A DNA stretch of 64,000 nt from Pempheris klunzingeri (GCF_042242105.1 NC_092027.1:2927506-2991505); one strand, 5' to 3'. Positions 35,477 through 45,059 are shown, counted from the first letter of the stretch. Notes: generated by a model not told the origin, from the letters alone. A program made the numbers and translations.

Positions 35477-38047
35477 TGGCAGCATCTGATGCACAACACA
35501 ACACCAATGCTGTTCGTTCCTATGTAAGCCTACGCAAAGGTGTTCTATTTCCTACCATGGATGTCCATAAATCATTTATCTCTTCAAATCTACTCCCTGG
35601 ATTGGCACATCCCAGCTAGAGACTCATTTGGGCTGGTGTCTGATTTGTTTCGGATGTGAACAGATCATTGAGGTCCGACCGAAGAGGCTCCTGCCGTTAC
35701 ATGTCAGCAAATCATTTCAAAAGACAAACAACCGTCAACAGAAAGCTCCCAAGGCTGCACTGTTGTCTGACGAACGCCGGCTGAAGTCTGCGCTTCTGTC
35801 CTTTGCTTTCTGTAAAGCACTTAGTTGCAATCATTAAAAGGCATCTATAAATAAAGCCAACTTGACAGACCCTGCACTCTGACCTCCCAGAGTGGGACGG
35901 GGAGGAGGGGGGGTGCGATGGAAAGATAGATATAGACATCAGGCATCAATAAACCATCACCAGAAAAAAAATAAATGAGCATCCTACAAGTGGACCAGGA
36001 ACCACATGATTACAGTGATTGTTTGATATTATTATTCTACAGAATCATATTGAGTAAGTTCATGCTGAATTGCTCAATGAATAATAAAACCCTATGAAAT
36101 AGTAATAAAAGAGCATATTTAACTGGGCTGGGAAAACAGAGCGAGGGAGATAGTCATAAGAAAGAGGAAACAAGTGAGAGAGACTGAGGGACGGCCGGAA
36201 ATTTAAACTTAAAGGGATTAAAGAACATAAAGACAAGAGAGATTACAACATGAAAACAGCAGAGGAGGGATAGAGAGTGATGGAGAATGGGAGGGAGGGG
36301 GGAGAGTAGAGAGAGAGCCAGGCCACGTCCCTCATAATCTCTCTGCTATCATCATCATCATCGTTATTTTCATCTTCCTCATCTGACTGCCAGTGTGTTT
36401 CACATTTTCCTGTCTGTCAGTTAGAAAACTCGGCCACAAGGTTCCTACAGCTAACGTTCTTTTTCCAAGGCGGTTAAAATGACCGATGTTTACGTAGGTG
36501 ACCTTTAGAGGCCGTCGGAGCAAAAGGAGGAAGGTCGAGTAACGTAGTATGAAGAGCGGTGAAAGACACAGGACTCTCACCCAGGAGTCCTGCCTCAAAC
36601 TGAATGTTTTAATGTTAATGTAATAAGTTACATCGTCTGCATAAGGTGAAATACGCTCAGTTTTTCCCAGTGCCCACTGCAATGGAGACCATGATCTTTT
36701 CCTAAACTTGGTGTCTAAACCTAAACAACCAACCGTGACTGAAAACTGATAATAGTAAAATAAAACTGAAATATATAAGTTAACAAACAAATTCATGTAC
36801 TGTTGGTCTCACACTCCGAAAATCAGAAAAAATAAGAATAAAATCTTTTCCACTGCGTGACCAGACTTGGTGCAAATAGCCAAATAACGGTTGTCTGGCT
36901 ATTTGGACCCAGATGTTTGAAGACGCTCTGATAAATGTATTATTTCTGCACATTTGGCCCACAAATTATTCTATTATATTTACAGCAGATCAGACCCAAG
37001 TACCAAAGACCCGTTCTGGGTGTTGAAACCATCTTTACATAGTGGCCAAACCTTGTAATTACAACTTCCAGGTCCAACAGGAGCCCAAAAAAGCCTTTCA
37101 CCTGCACATAATCATGGAAAAAAGCAGCTGCAAAGTGGTGGCTGAGCATCACGACTCCCACGACGTGACTCGTTGAATCAGAATTTTATCCACTCAGTCC
37201 AATAACATTTGGAGAGTCAAGAAGAGCCGCACGATTTAATAATTCTATCCCCATTTCAGGTGAGCGGAGGTCCAAACGTCAACCACTTTATCCAACAAAC
37301 AGTCCTGATTAAATAAATGTTCTGGGGCATGTGAAGGCACATCTTGTTGGATCACTTTATCCAGCATCCATGTAAACAGCTGAGCTGGAACCTCTAATTA
37401 AAAGGATTTCAATGGCTCATGTAATATATCTGCAAAATCAAAATATAACGGCGTCAAACCAAACCAGGAGGTTCAGATCGTCCACTGTTTGTCCTACATA
37501 TGACACCTTAATGTGCACTGTTGCTTCACAGCTGTGTTAAAAACTGAGGGGACTTGAAGGGACCAGGAAAGAGTGACAACATAAACAGGAAGGATTAGAT
37601 TTATTTGATAGCTCTAATGCTACCCACAGCAACCTGTAACTTCCTGCTGACGCAACTCAAGAGCACAAATTAAGAGATTCGAGAGGTCTATATTATTAGT
37701 TTTTCATTTAAAAGGGCTAAATTACTCAATCTTGCACACAGACTTAAAAGAATAAAATATCTCCTGACACCTGCAGGAGAGAAGACGAGAGGAGAGGAAA
37801 ATTAAATTACGATATTAAAAGACAAAGACTTTAAAAAGGAGTTTAAAAGAATAAAAAGAAAAAGGGGAAATCCCTTTTGTTAGGAGCAGCAGCAGCAGCA
37901 GGAGAGAGTAAAATGGATGAGGGATGAGACGAGTGTGTGCTGCAAGAGATGAGACGAAGCCTGAGAAAATGTAAATCAGCCGAGGGACCGCGGAGGAGAG
38001 CGAGACAGGAAAGAGCGAGAGGAAAAACTCAGAGAAGAGCAGGAGAA

Positions 38048-38096
<49 letters not shown>

Positions 38097-38541
38097 TGGA
38101 GGATAGAGTGGGTGTTTGTGAAGGCGTCAAACAAAGCTAGCCAGGGAAGGAAAAAAAAAAAAGCAGGAGGGCGAAGGAGTGAAACATCGACTCTGCACCA
38201 TGAGGGGGGACAAAGGCACCGAGAGAACCACAACCATCACACACCGACATCTTTTTTGCACCCCTGAATGCATCACCTATCGTTAGAGGAACATGCGCTC
38301 ACAATGGGGCTAGCCGGGGTCGCTGAGCTGCTTTCTGACTGCATGGAGAGCCTGTCAGCCGCCCTCACCATCACCCTCTCCTCCTCCTCCTCCTCTTCCT
38401 CCTCCTCCTCCTCATGCACAGGAAAAAAAAAAAAACTCCAGAAAGAAACGAGCTGCAGTTGCACCCACAGGCCACCAGGGGCCGCCAAGCAGCAGGGATG
38501 ACTTGGACAGTGGGATTTCTTTGTTTTTCACCCTCTCTGTG

Positions 38542-38592
<51 letters not shown>

Positions 38593-40153
38593 TCTTTCTA
38601 CACTAGTGAGGACCAACACTTGACAGTCCTTTTCATCGTGTCCTCGCAGAAAAAAAAAAAAAAAAACAGGCTTATATTCAGGTTGGCGTAAGAAGGGATG
38701 AATGCAAGTCAATGCAGCGTCCTCACAAAGCTAGTGTGTGTGTGTGAGTGTGTGTGTGAGAGTGTGTGTGTGTGTGTGCAGCTGACTGGGAGTTATAACA
38801 TCCCCACAGCCAGAGAGGAAGAGGAGGCAGCCTGGTTAATATTTGTCATGGCAGCTGGTGGATGGGAAACAATTCAGTCCCACTCACTAACCTTTATTTA
38901 AACAGACCGGAGAATCAGATTGGACACAAACGACGGCTCCTGCTGCTGCTTTGGCTGTATTTTGATGGCATCCACTCCAGATTGTGTTTCCTTTTTTAAA
39001 CCCTCTTCTTCTTCTTCTTCCCTCCTCCTCCTCCTCCTCTACCTCCTCATCCTCATCCTCCACATCCACATCCACCTCCTCCTCTTCCTCTTCTCTATCA
39101 TTTCATTTCACCACCAAAAGCAAAAAGGAAATGTTTAATAAAAATGTTAAAAAAAAAAGTGTGTGTTGGATAAGCAGGGCCTCTGTCTTTTACAATCACA
39201 CCTACCCACTCAGTCACACACACACACACACACACTCACACACACACACACACACACTAATGAATATGAATAATCACTGGAATATTCCTCTGACATCTCT
39301 GCAAAGACTTAAATTAAGCAGAAGCTCTGTAATGAACTAATTATTACTTTGACCGTCAATTAAATCGACCAAAATCGCCCAATAACTTGCTCACATGTAT
39401 CCACCAGACGGCTGTCAGCCCCAAATTATTCAGCTTAACATCAATTAATGTACAAAAACGCAAACATTTAACTCACTTTTTATCCAAACAGACGGCACTG
39501 AACCCAAATACATTCACTTAAATATCACATTGGACAAAGAGAAACAGCAAATCACCACATCTGACATCATTTTGACTTGAATAAATGTAAAAAATAGTCG
39601 CCGTTGTCTCATCTACTACCTGATTAATCGATTTTCAGCTTCATATCACTAAAATATTCCTCTAATATTGCACTGCAGGAGCTTCTGCATTCATAGGTAG
39701 AAGTTTTTTTAATCACTTACAGTAAGATAAATAATGGGAGACAACAGTAAATGGCACACACTCCTGACACTGGCTTGCATGGCACTAATTATTATTTTAA
39801 ATTAAAATGCACTGTGAAGAACATTAAAAGTGACATCCATCCCTGCAGTGACTTGTTGGAGGATGTGTTTTTTTTTTGGTGTACTGTCCCTTTAAGAAGT
39901 TTCTTGCCTACAGGAGCCATCTCGTGCGCACACACACACACACGTGCACACACTCACCTTTCATCTCGCTGCAGTCCTTGGCGGCTCTCTGGTCCGCCTT
40001 GATGGGCAGCTGCAGCAGGGACTTCAGGTTGGTCATGGAGGTCAGGTGTCCGCCTTGGGGGCCACTTCCGGCCGGGTTGCTGGCCCCGAACTGGGGGCTG
40101 GTGGCCCCGGCGGGCAGATCCGGCGGCAGGAGCTGAGCGAGAGGCCTTGACAT
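16860..40153 (-). CDS. dbp: dbp, PAR-domain bZIP transcription factor (five coding exons, spliced)
   Basis: DBP is a nuclear PAR-bZIP activator that binds D-box sites (TTATGTAA type) as a dimer and relays circadian clock output. Joining the five exons gives 386 aa. Visible parts: an N-terminal leucine-rich patch ([10 protein letters not shown]); the PAR-family motif [12 protein letters not shown] in exon 2, followed by [11 protein letters not shown]; Ser-, Pro- and Gln-rich linkers (exon 3); the PAR region [15 protein letters not shown]...[14 protein letters not shown] (about 263-314); the basic region [20 protein letters not shown]; and a leucine zipper ending [18 protein letters not shown] plus [14 protein letters not shown] and ISVRAAFLE favour DBP over TEF or HLF. 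It is slightly longer than the mammalian protein (about 325 aa) because of Ser/Pro/Gln runs. Start: first ATG of the exon 1 frame at 40,151-40,153. All junctions are GT-AG and phase-compatible. Confidence 0.93.
17076..19638 (-). other. dbp: dbp intron 4
   Basis: 2.56-kb phase-0 intron with GTAACA donor and CAG acceptor. It contains a GACACACACTGGACACACA-type minisatellite (17,455-17,512) and polyA tracts. No other gene was seen. Confidence 0.9.
17455..17512. repeat. Minisatellite, unit about GGACACACACT
   Basis: Tandem CCCCGGACACA and CTGGACACACA units of 11-12 bp, about five copies. Confidence 0.8.
19639..19892 (-). CDS. dbp: dbp coding exon 4: PAR domain
   Basis: Begins with GC completing a Gly codon after a pyrimidine-rich acceptor (CTCCATCCCAG) and ends EQK before a GTAACA donor. 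It carries a Gly/Pro-rich linker, then [19 protein letters not shown] and [17 protein letters not shown], the proline- and acidic-amino-acid-rich domain that precedes the basic region in DBP/TEF/HLF. Confidence 0.95.
22334..22363. repeat. (GCAG)n microsatellite
   Basis: About seven GGCA units. Confidence 0.9.
23395..23670 (+). repeat. Dispersed repeat family copy C
   Basis: Contains GAGTTGGTGGAGACCAAAAG, CAGAGCTAAAAGAAGAGAG and AGTGGACTTAAATTCACC, and ends AATGTTAGTGCAGCTTTAA. It matches copies A and B in order. The CAGCTTTAA end is typical of short non-autonomous teleost DNA elements, but terminal repeats were not proven. Confidence 0.55.
25690..26420. repeat. Large (AGT/ACT)n compound trinucleotide repeat
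   Basis: About 730 bp built from AGT with AGC, AAT, AGA and ACT interruptions, including higher-order AGTACTAGTAGTAGCAGTAGA blocks. It leaves long frames open on both strands (polyLeu on minus, polyVal on plus), which are repeat artefacts rather than genes. A weaker continuation is seen at 27,000-27,100. Confidence 0.95.
27000..27100. repeat. Degenerate AGT/ATT repeat
   Basis: AGTATTAATAGTAGTAATAG-type imperfect trinucleotide sequence related to the large array upstream. Confidence 0.7.
27415..27439. repeat. (CA)n microsatellite
   Basis: Perfect CA run of 25 bp. Confidence 0.95.
28480..28925. repeat. Polypyrimidine/polypurine tracts (CT)n, (GA)n
   Basis: Long CT-rich tracts at 28,560-28,710 and 28,860-28,920 flank a GA-rich block at 28,795-28,823. 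Mirror-type polypyrimidine tracts can adopt triplex DNA. The frames in this stretch are low complexity. Confidence 0.85.
29555..29615. repeat. CATGCTAACATGCTCACAAT teleost repeat fragment
   Basis: Matches by eye a dispersed GCATGCTAACATGCT...AATGCTAA type sequence common in percomorph genomes. Boundaries are approximate. Confidence 0.45.
31738..31776. repeat. Short tandem repeat, unit CTCTGCTT
   Basis: About four 9-bp units of the type CTCTGCTTC grading into CT repeats. Confidence 0.8.
31878..31957. repeat. Compound (CA)n-(CT)n-(CA)n microsatellite
   Basis: A CA run, then CCCTCTCT with a (CT) run of about 28 bp, then a second CA run. Confidence 0.95.
32054..32080. repeat. (CA)n microsatellite
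   Basis: Perfect CA run. Confidence 0.95.
32123..32149. repeat. (CA)n microsatellite
   Basis: Perfect CA run. Confidence 0.95.
32875..33000 (+). repeat. Dispersed repeat family copy D (partial)
   Basis: Contains GTCTTTCAGCTCGTTGTTTC and GGCTTTTCAGCGAGCAGC, matching the 5' block of copies A and B. The rest of the element is absent or diverged. Confidence 0.4.
34314..34539 (-). CDS. dbp: dbp coding exon 3: Ser/Pro/Gln-rich linker
   Basis: Begins [11 protein letters not shown] after a strong acceptor (TTTCTCCTCCCAG) and ends in a phase-1 G before GTGAGT. It is dominated by Ser runs, a Pro run and a Gln run of about twelve (CAG/CAA codons), followed by [11 protein letters not shown]. Such homopolymer stretches vary in length among fishes and may act in transactivation. 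Confidence 0.85.
34540..34686 (-). other. dbp: dbp intron 2, 147 nt, phase 0, no stop codon
   Basis: Donor CAG/GTAAGA and acceptor TTTCTCCTCCCAG/AGC are both strong. The intron length is divisible by three and its frame contains no stop, so unspliced transcript would encode 49 additional residues between SAQIPSQ and SSQSAVP. The lack of low-complexity bias in those residues ([15 protein letters not shown]) contrasts with the flanking Ser/Pro-rich protein, which supports true intron status. Confidence 0.85.
34687..34955 (-). CDS. dbp: dbp coding exon 2: transactivation region
   Basis: Starts [14 protein letters not shown] after a pyrimidine-rich acceptor (CATCCTTCCTCCTCTCCAG). It holds the family motif [12 protein letters not shown] and the [14 protein letters not shown] acidic-hydrophobic segment, both part of the PAR-bZIP activation region. 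It ends SAQIPSQ before GTAAGA, in phase 0. Confidence 0.93.
35449..35476. repeat. (AC)n microsatellite
   Basis: Perfect AC run. Confidence 0.95.
35790..35870 (+). repeat. LINE-like 3' tail fragment
   Basis: Contains TTCTGTAAAGCACTTAG and GGCATCTATAAATAAAGCC, resembling the common teleost tail GTAAAGCACTTT...ATAAATAAAG. The body of the element is not recognisable. Confidence 0.45.
38052..38094. repeat. (GA)n microsatellite
   Basis: Perfect GA run of about 43 bp within a purine-rich stretch. Confidence 0.95.
38378..38413. repeat. (TCC)n microsatellite
   Basis: TCC run with one TTCC interruption. Confidence 0.95.
38544..38590. repeat. (TG)n microsatellite
   Basis: Perfect TG run of about 47 bp. 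Confidence 0.95.
38733..38779. repeat. Imperfect (TG)n microsatellite
   Basis: TG run interrupted by GAG triplets. Confidence 0.9.
39001..39100. repeat. (TCT)/(TCC)n compound repeat
   Basis: CTT, TCC, CATCCT and CACATC units in succession, about 100 bp of pyrimidine-rich sequence. Confidence 0.9.
39215..39258. repeat. (CA)n microsatellite
   Basis: CA run with one TCA interruption. Confidence 0.95.
39958..40153 (-). CDS. dbp: dbp coding exon 1 with start codon
   Basis: Starts ATGTCAAGGCCT ([16 protein letters not shown]) and ends AAAG before GTGAGT. It encodes 65 residues including [13 protein letters not shown], equivalent to the LRSLLQ segment near the N-terminus of other PAR-bZIP proteins. 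The ATG is the first in this frame. Confidence 0.85.
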
Positions 40154-40343
40154 AACTTCTGGGGTGGAGGTGGAGGTGGCGGCGGTGGTTGGGGGAGGTG
40201 AGGGGAGGCACTGGGGAGGGGGGAGGAGGAGGTGGAGAGCCTGCAGACTGCAAGTTCAAGATCAAAATAATCCAATCAGCGGGACTGAGTGAGCGACAGG
40301 CGCGCCGTCAAAAGGTGCGCTGACAGGTGAGGCGAGTGTGCGC

Positions 40344-40467
40344 TTAAGATCTCCACCTGACGTCCCGCTTCCCCGCCCGTCCCATGAAGAGCAGCGTAAT
40401 AATAATAATAATGATGATGATAATAAACGGAATAAAAGACGGGGACTTATCTCCAAAATGGCACCAT
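40344..40467 (-). promoter_or_regulatory. Two short uORFs in the dbp leader
   Basis: ATG at 40,385 opens a 13-codon frame ending at 40,344. ATG at 40,467 opens a 6-codon frame (MVPFWR) ending at 40,447. Both would precede the dbp ATG if the leader extends upstream of 40,467 unspliced. Confidence 0.4.
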
Positions 40468-40720
40468 GTTGACCGACTAATACATCCTCCCAGTCGGGCT
40501 CAGCCTTCAGGAGTTGCTGTCACGCTTTCTTTTTTTTTTACCCCCCCCTCTTCTCTCTTTTTTTACTAAACCCCGCACAAATAAACGCACACAGGAGGAC
40601 GAATTGAAATCCAGGAGGAGTGGAGTGGAGTCCCCCCCTTCTTTCTCTCTTTCTTTCTTTCTTTTTTTTTTTTAATGTGGGGAGTTCGTGGAGATAAAAC
40701 GGTGTCTGCTCACGGTTGGG

Positions 40721-40755
40721 GGTCCGGTCCGGTCCGGTCGGTCGGTCGGTCGGTC
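40721..40755. repeat. (GGTCC)/(GGTC)n microsatellite
   Basis: Three GGTCC units followed by about five GGTC units. Confidence 0.9.
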
Positions 40756-41256
40756 AGCTGGTGGGTGGATCGATCGGCGAATTTAAATGTTTGGTTTTTA
40801 AATCCAGCAGAGGGAGAGAGAGAAACAACAACAACAAAAAAAACAAGAAGAAGAAGAAGAACAAAAAGAGAAAATATGGGCAGCAGAGAAACGCGGATGT
40901 CTGTCGTCCCGTGCAATGAGTGCAGAAAGAGGATTAGAAAAGAGGCGAGCCGAGGCGGCGCGACTGGAGTCCGAGATAGAAAAAAATAAAAATGAAACTT
41001 GTGGGTTGAAAATGAGCGAAAAATATAAGATGAAGGAAATAAAGAGACCCCCCCAAAAAAATAATAATATCCAATAGTATGAGAGTCAGAAAGATGGGAC
41101 TGATGGCTCTTATTTTCCTCCCTCCCTCCCTTTTCTCTCTCCCTCTCTTTCTCACACACTTCTCTCTATTTTCGTCTCTCCCTCTCTCTCCCTCTCTCTC
41201 CCCCCCCTCCTCCTCCCCCTCCATCAGTCAGCTGGAACCAACACGGGCCGCACGCG

Positions 41257-41327
41257 TGACGTCACCGCTCACGGGGGACAGGGGCCTGGGGGGCGTGGCT
41301 CATTTGCATAGCGAGACCACGCCCCCC
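41257..41327 (-). promoter_or_regulatory. Candidate dbp promoter: CRE plus inverted GC boxes around an octamer
   Basis: A palindromic CRE TGACGTCA lies at 41,257-41,264. Further upstream, GGGGGGCGTGG (41,288-41,298) and CCACGCCCCCC (41,317-41,327) form a perfect 11-bp inverted repeat of Sp/KLF-type boxes around an ATTTGCAT octamer (41,302-41,309). The site is about 1.1 kb upstream of the dbp ATG, in a CpG-containing stretch. Confidence 0.55.
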
Positions 41328-41639
41328 ATCACCATCCATTTTTCCCAACCACCGCCAGCGTGATGACGCCTTTACATCACCGCTGTGCGTTCACGGCGCA
41401 GTGGGGGGAATCGGATTTTTGAGATTTGAGCTTCTTAAAGAGGTAAAATTAACTTGTTTTACAGCAACAGAAGAGAGAAAAGGAGCAGAAAGTGTCAGAA
41501 ACTGAAGTGGTGCAAAAACAAGGGAGATAACAAATATGTATGTGTATATAAACATAAAATATATAATAAATAAATATATAAAAATGTGTATGTTTCTACT
41601 CTTATTGTTTCACTTTGTGTGTTATTTTATATTTATTTC

Positions 41640-41740
41640 TATTTCATTTGTTTCAGGCACCAAGAGCATTTCACTGCACATTATACTGTGTATATAAAGA
41701 ATAATGTGACAAATAAAGAATCTTGAAATATAGAAACAAA
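41640..41740 (+). repeat. LINE-like 3' tail fragment
   Basis: Contains GAGCATTTCACTGCACATTA, then TACTGTGTATA and GTGACAAATAAAGAATCTTG, a 3' end seen widely in teleost non-LTR elements. Confidence 0.5.
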
Positions 41741-42099
41741 AATAAAAATATGAGGAAAAATGTAAAATACATGTGTGAATTCCACAGGATATTTAAGTGT
41801 CACTCACTTCTTGCACTGCACGGTAACTTCTTTTCCTGTAATATCTTATTTCATGGTAAATGCTCTGTATCTGTAGGCGCTATATCATGTATAATGCGCA
41901 GTGACATGTTCCAGACTGAAACAATAAAAATAAAGCATAAAATAAGCACACAAAGTGAAACAAGTAGAAACACAGAGAAATGTATATATACACACACATA
42001 AAGATAGAGATAAATAAAAACTATGCAAAATATGTGGATGTATATACAAGCATAGCAAGTATATTGTCTTTCTAGTCATTTTGACTATTCAAAGCACTT

Positions 42100-42170
42100 T
42101 AAGAGATAAGATGTTCCTTTATTAGTCCCATAAGGGGGAAACTTACAGTGTTACAGCAGACAGGAGGAGA
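42100..42170 (-). repeat. LINE-like 3' tail fragment, reverse orientation
   Basis: TTCCTTTATTAGTCCCATAA followed by GGGGGAAACTTACAGTGTTA is the reverse complement of the teleost tail type GTGAATTTCCCC...GGGATCAATAAAG. It is related to the copy at 45.17 kb. Confidence 0.5.
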
Positions 42171-43429
42171 TATTAAATATATATACATACAGTTTAGATA
42201 GAAGCAGTATGAAAATAGAAACAATATGCATAAGGCAGAATCTAATCTTATTCTTATTTTATTTTTTATTGTATATAAATGTACCTTTATTACTTCTTTC
42301 TTTGGTCATTAAACATTTAATGTTTTACGTAGAGCACCCTGAATTGCCTTGTTGTTGAAATGTGTTGTACAAATAACCGTGCGTTGACTTATAGGTGACA
42401 TTATTTACTGTACATCTCTCCATTAAACTTTGATAACCATGAAACATGTGAGCTACATGTTGTGCATGTGACACTGAAGAAGATGAACCTGAGGAAAAGA
42501 AAAGAAGAAGCAAGTTCTGCAAAAAACAAAAAGATGAAAATAGAAACATTTAGAATGAAAATGTGAGAAATATATTTCAAAATGTGGAGAAAATGTTTGT
42601 TTGAGTGAGGATGAACATGTCAGGATCTACAACAAGTAGCTGGAGTCGTGTTTCTGGTCCCTTCTGCCCAATACTGACTTTCCTTTTAGCTTTTTTTATT
42701 CATTATTTGACCTCCTGAAGGAAAAATTTGTCTCTTCAGCTGCTAAACGTTGCTCTGCTATCGCTGCTCGGGGGTTTATGGACCAGATCTGTGACGATTA
42801 GCCAATTATCAACTATTTCCATTAACAAATAATCTTTTTTTTTAGCCAAAAACAAGTGAGTGAACCCACATGGTGCATGCTGTAAGCTGAGGGAATATTC
42901 ATGTGAGCCTGTTCGTTTTCCCTCCGGTAGCACCTGAACGCAGCACATATTTGCATATAAAACAACACCCCCCCACTGCAGGTTCATCCAATGGCTGATG
43001 GCTGCAGTCACCCCCCCCTCCCTGCAGAGCTGTACTCCTCCCTGTGTGGACCGTGAACGCACCCTCCTCCTCCCCCCCGCCTCCCATCTTCTCTCACGCT
43101 GTCAAACAGCAGCGAAGAGTGAAATAACACGCGGGCTGTTTGCTCCGTGTTTCCTCTCCTCCTCCGTCTCATATCCGAGAAAATATTATAATTACTTTTA
43201 TTTTTAGGATTTTTACCCAAAACGTGACGCACAGACAAACCTCATCTTTTAAAAACATTTTTTTTATTTTTTATTTTTTTTATTAAAATAAACATTTACA
43301 TGTAGAGACGATAAACTTTAAATCCCGGCATTCATAGCGGTTAAAGTGGGTTTTTTTTTAATTTATTTATTTTTATATTTTCTCTCCCGTTAAATGTCCC
43401 CGTCTGCCTCTCGCGCTCTCAGCACCAAA

Positions 43430-43620
43430 CCAGGAGCACATGGCTCCGGCACGCGCCGACTGTTGCCTACCGGCGCCCGTGCCGCGCTGTGATTGGCTGA
43501 ATCTAGGTCAGCCGCTGCCTCTGCCGGCCTCCCATTGGCCAAAAATAGGTCACAGTCTCCGCCCACAGGTTTCCCCCCATGCCACAGCCGCGTGACAGGC
43601 CGAGAGGAGGAGGGGGGGGG
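43430..43620. promoter_or_regulatory. CpG-rich promoter-like block with two CCAAT+RORE modules
   Basis: Two modules of the form ATTGGCYRAAWMTAGGTCA lie at 43,492-43,510 and 43,534-43,552, exactly 42 bp apart. Each has an inverted CCAAT box and a full match to the ROR/REV-ERB element WAWNTRGGTCA. A CCGCCC GC box follows at about 43,558. The block is rich in CpG compared with its flanks and lies 3.3 kb upstream of the dbp ATG. It may drive a distal dbp first exon or an unrecognised transcript. Confidence 0.6.
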
Positions 43621-43632
43621 GGGGGGGGGGGG
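43612..43632. repeat. Poly(G) tract
   Basis: About 21 consecutive G residues, prone to length error and quadruplex formation. Confidence 0.95.
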
Positions 43633-43969
43633 ATTAGTGTTTCACTTCTGAGGGATCACATTTATTTACCTCCTTATTTATTTACTATAAATTCAACTAA
43701 GACAAATCTAAATATACATGGCAACTAAAATATTTTTAAAAATAAAAAAGAAACACTTGTAGTAAAATTACACACAAAGAAGGATAAATTATGGAGTAAA
43801 AAAATCTTCTTTGTCATTTCTCAAGCAAGCAAATCTTTAATTTCTTCTGTGTTTATGAGTTGGTCTGTGCTCACCTGTGCTGTGTGTTTATTTACCTGCT
43901 GACACAGTCAATGGTGAGATAATTGTAGTAAAAAAAGTGGTAATATAATAGTTCCTTTGTGTGCTGGTT

Positions 43970-44052
43970 TTATTTTATTTGAATTTTATTTTAATTTATT
44001 TTATTTTATTGTGTTTTATTTTATTGTATTTTATTTTATTTTATTTTATTTT
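43970..44052. repeat. (TTTTA)n repeat
   Basis: About 16 units of TTTTA with TTTAA and TGTTT variants. Confidence 0.9.
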
Positions 44053-44615
44053 TACAGATTATTCTGTAATGTCTGTCCAGGAAGTATAGTTGAAAAATAT
44101 ACTTTTGATAAAAACAAATCTTAAAAATATAATCAGAGTATAAATACACACTTAAGGGTACCTCTGGCTCATTTGCAGTAATGTGTATTAATATTAATGT
44201 TCTTATTAAATCAGTGGATAAGTGGCTTAATGTTCACATTCGTTCATGTGTTCTGCCTTCAGCTGTGCACACATGTAACTGTCACGTTTCCCGCGGCCTT
44301 AATGCCGTTCAATTAATCATGAACTGTCATGTATTTATTGTGAAGCTTCACCTCAATAACAGCCAGCTAATAACAGCCTGTAAATAGTGGAGGGGTGGTG
44401 GTGTGTTGGAGTAAATCAAACGTAAACACGTCCGCCTGTGCGTCTCCTGCTGATAGTGACCAGACTGATTCATGAATCAGATGCAGCAGCTGCACTGTGG
44501 GAACAACAGTTCCTGGAAGGACCTGGAAAAGCCTGCAAGGCCCTATCAGGTGGCAGAGCGCCGTCAAATATACATGGCAGGAATGTGTTTGGAGTAACAG
44601 GCCAAAATAACCCCT

Positions 44616-44632
44616 CACACACACACACAGAG

Positions 44633-44673
<41 letters not shown>
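44616..44673. repeat. Opposed (CA)7 and (TG)19 microsatellites
   Basis: A CA run at 44,616-44,629 is followed after five or six bases by a long TG run at 44,635-44,673, so the strand can fold back. Confidence 0.9.
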
Positions 44674-44676
<3 letters not shown>

Positions 44677-45059
44677 CTGGCGTGCATCAGGGAAAGTGAG
44701 GAACAACAGCTTGACGCCATTAAAGTGTGATCCAAGTTTTATGGAGCATTTCGAATTCAAATTATTTTCCCCTTGTTTCTCTCCTCCAGATTTGGGAGGC
44801 AGCCTCATCAGCAGCAGCAGCAGCATCTCAAGTGCATTTAGGTGGCGCCATCTAGTGGCTGTTTGTCAGTACTGCGTCTGAGTGCATGGCGCCGGGGTGA
44901 CGTCACACTGTTTACCTGAGGAAAGGTGGTGACACCTGAGCACCCTGAAGTATTCATCTCTAATTTTGTGTGGTGCAAATTTCTGTTGTGTGTTTTTGTT
45001 CTGCTAAACTGTTTTTTCACTCATATCATTTCATATTCCTGTCTCATACATGTACATTT

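Larger units (their letters stand above)
34956..39957 (-). other. dbp: dbp intron 1 (5.0 kb)
   Basis: Phase-1 intron. It contains CA, GA, TG and TCC microsatellites, a LINE-like tail near 35.8 kb and purine-rich DNA (36.1-36.3 kb, 37.8-38.2 kb). A CACGTG E-box lies just inside the donor end at about 39,942. No additional exon was recognised. Confidence 0.85.
40154..41250 (-). other. dbp: dbp 5' leader and proximal upstream region
   Basis: GC- and purine-rich in transcript sense, with an (AGA)n-rich antisense partner and polypyrimidine tracts. A fair acceptor (CTTGAACTTGCAG) ends at 40,248, so the leader may be joined to an upstream first exon. Two short uORFs lie at 40,344-40,385 and 40,447-40,467. 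The transcription start is not resolved. Confidence 0.5.
41330..43430. other. AT-rich spacer with LINE tails
   Basis: No gene was recognised. It holds two LINE-like tails (41.64-41.74 kb and 42.1-42.17 kb) and AT-rich DNA, then a C-rich stretch near 43.0 kb. Confidence 0.6.

Noticed and set aside
17000..40000. CACGTG E-boxes in dbp introns as clock-controlled sites
   Set aside because: Mouse Dbp does have intronic E-boxes, but here the hexamer is about as frequent outside the gene as inside, and no tandem E-box pair with 6-7-bp spacing was found.
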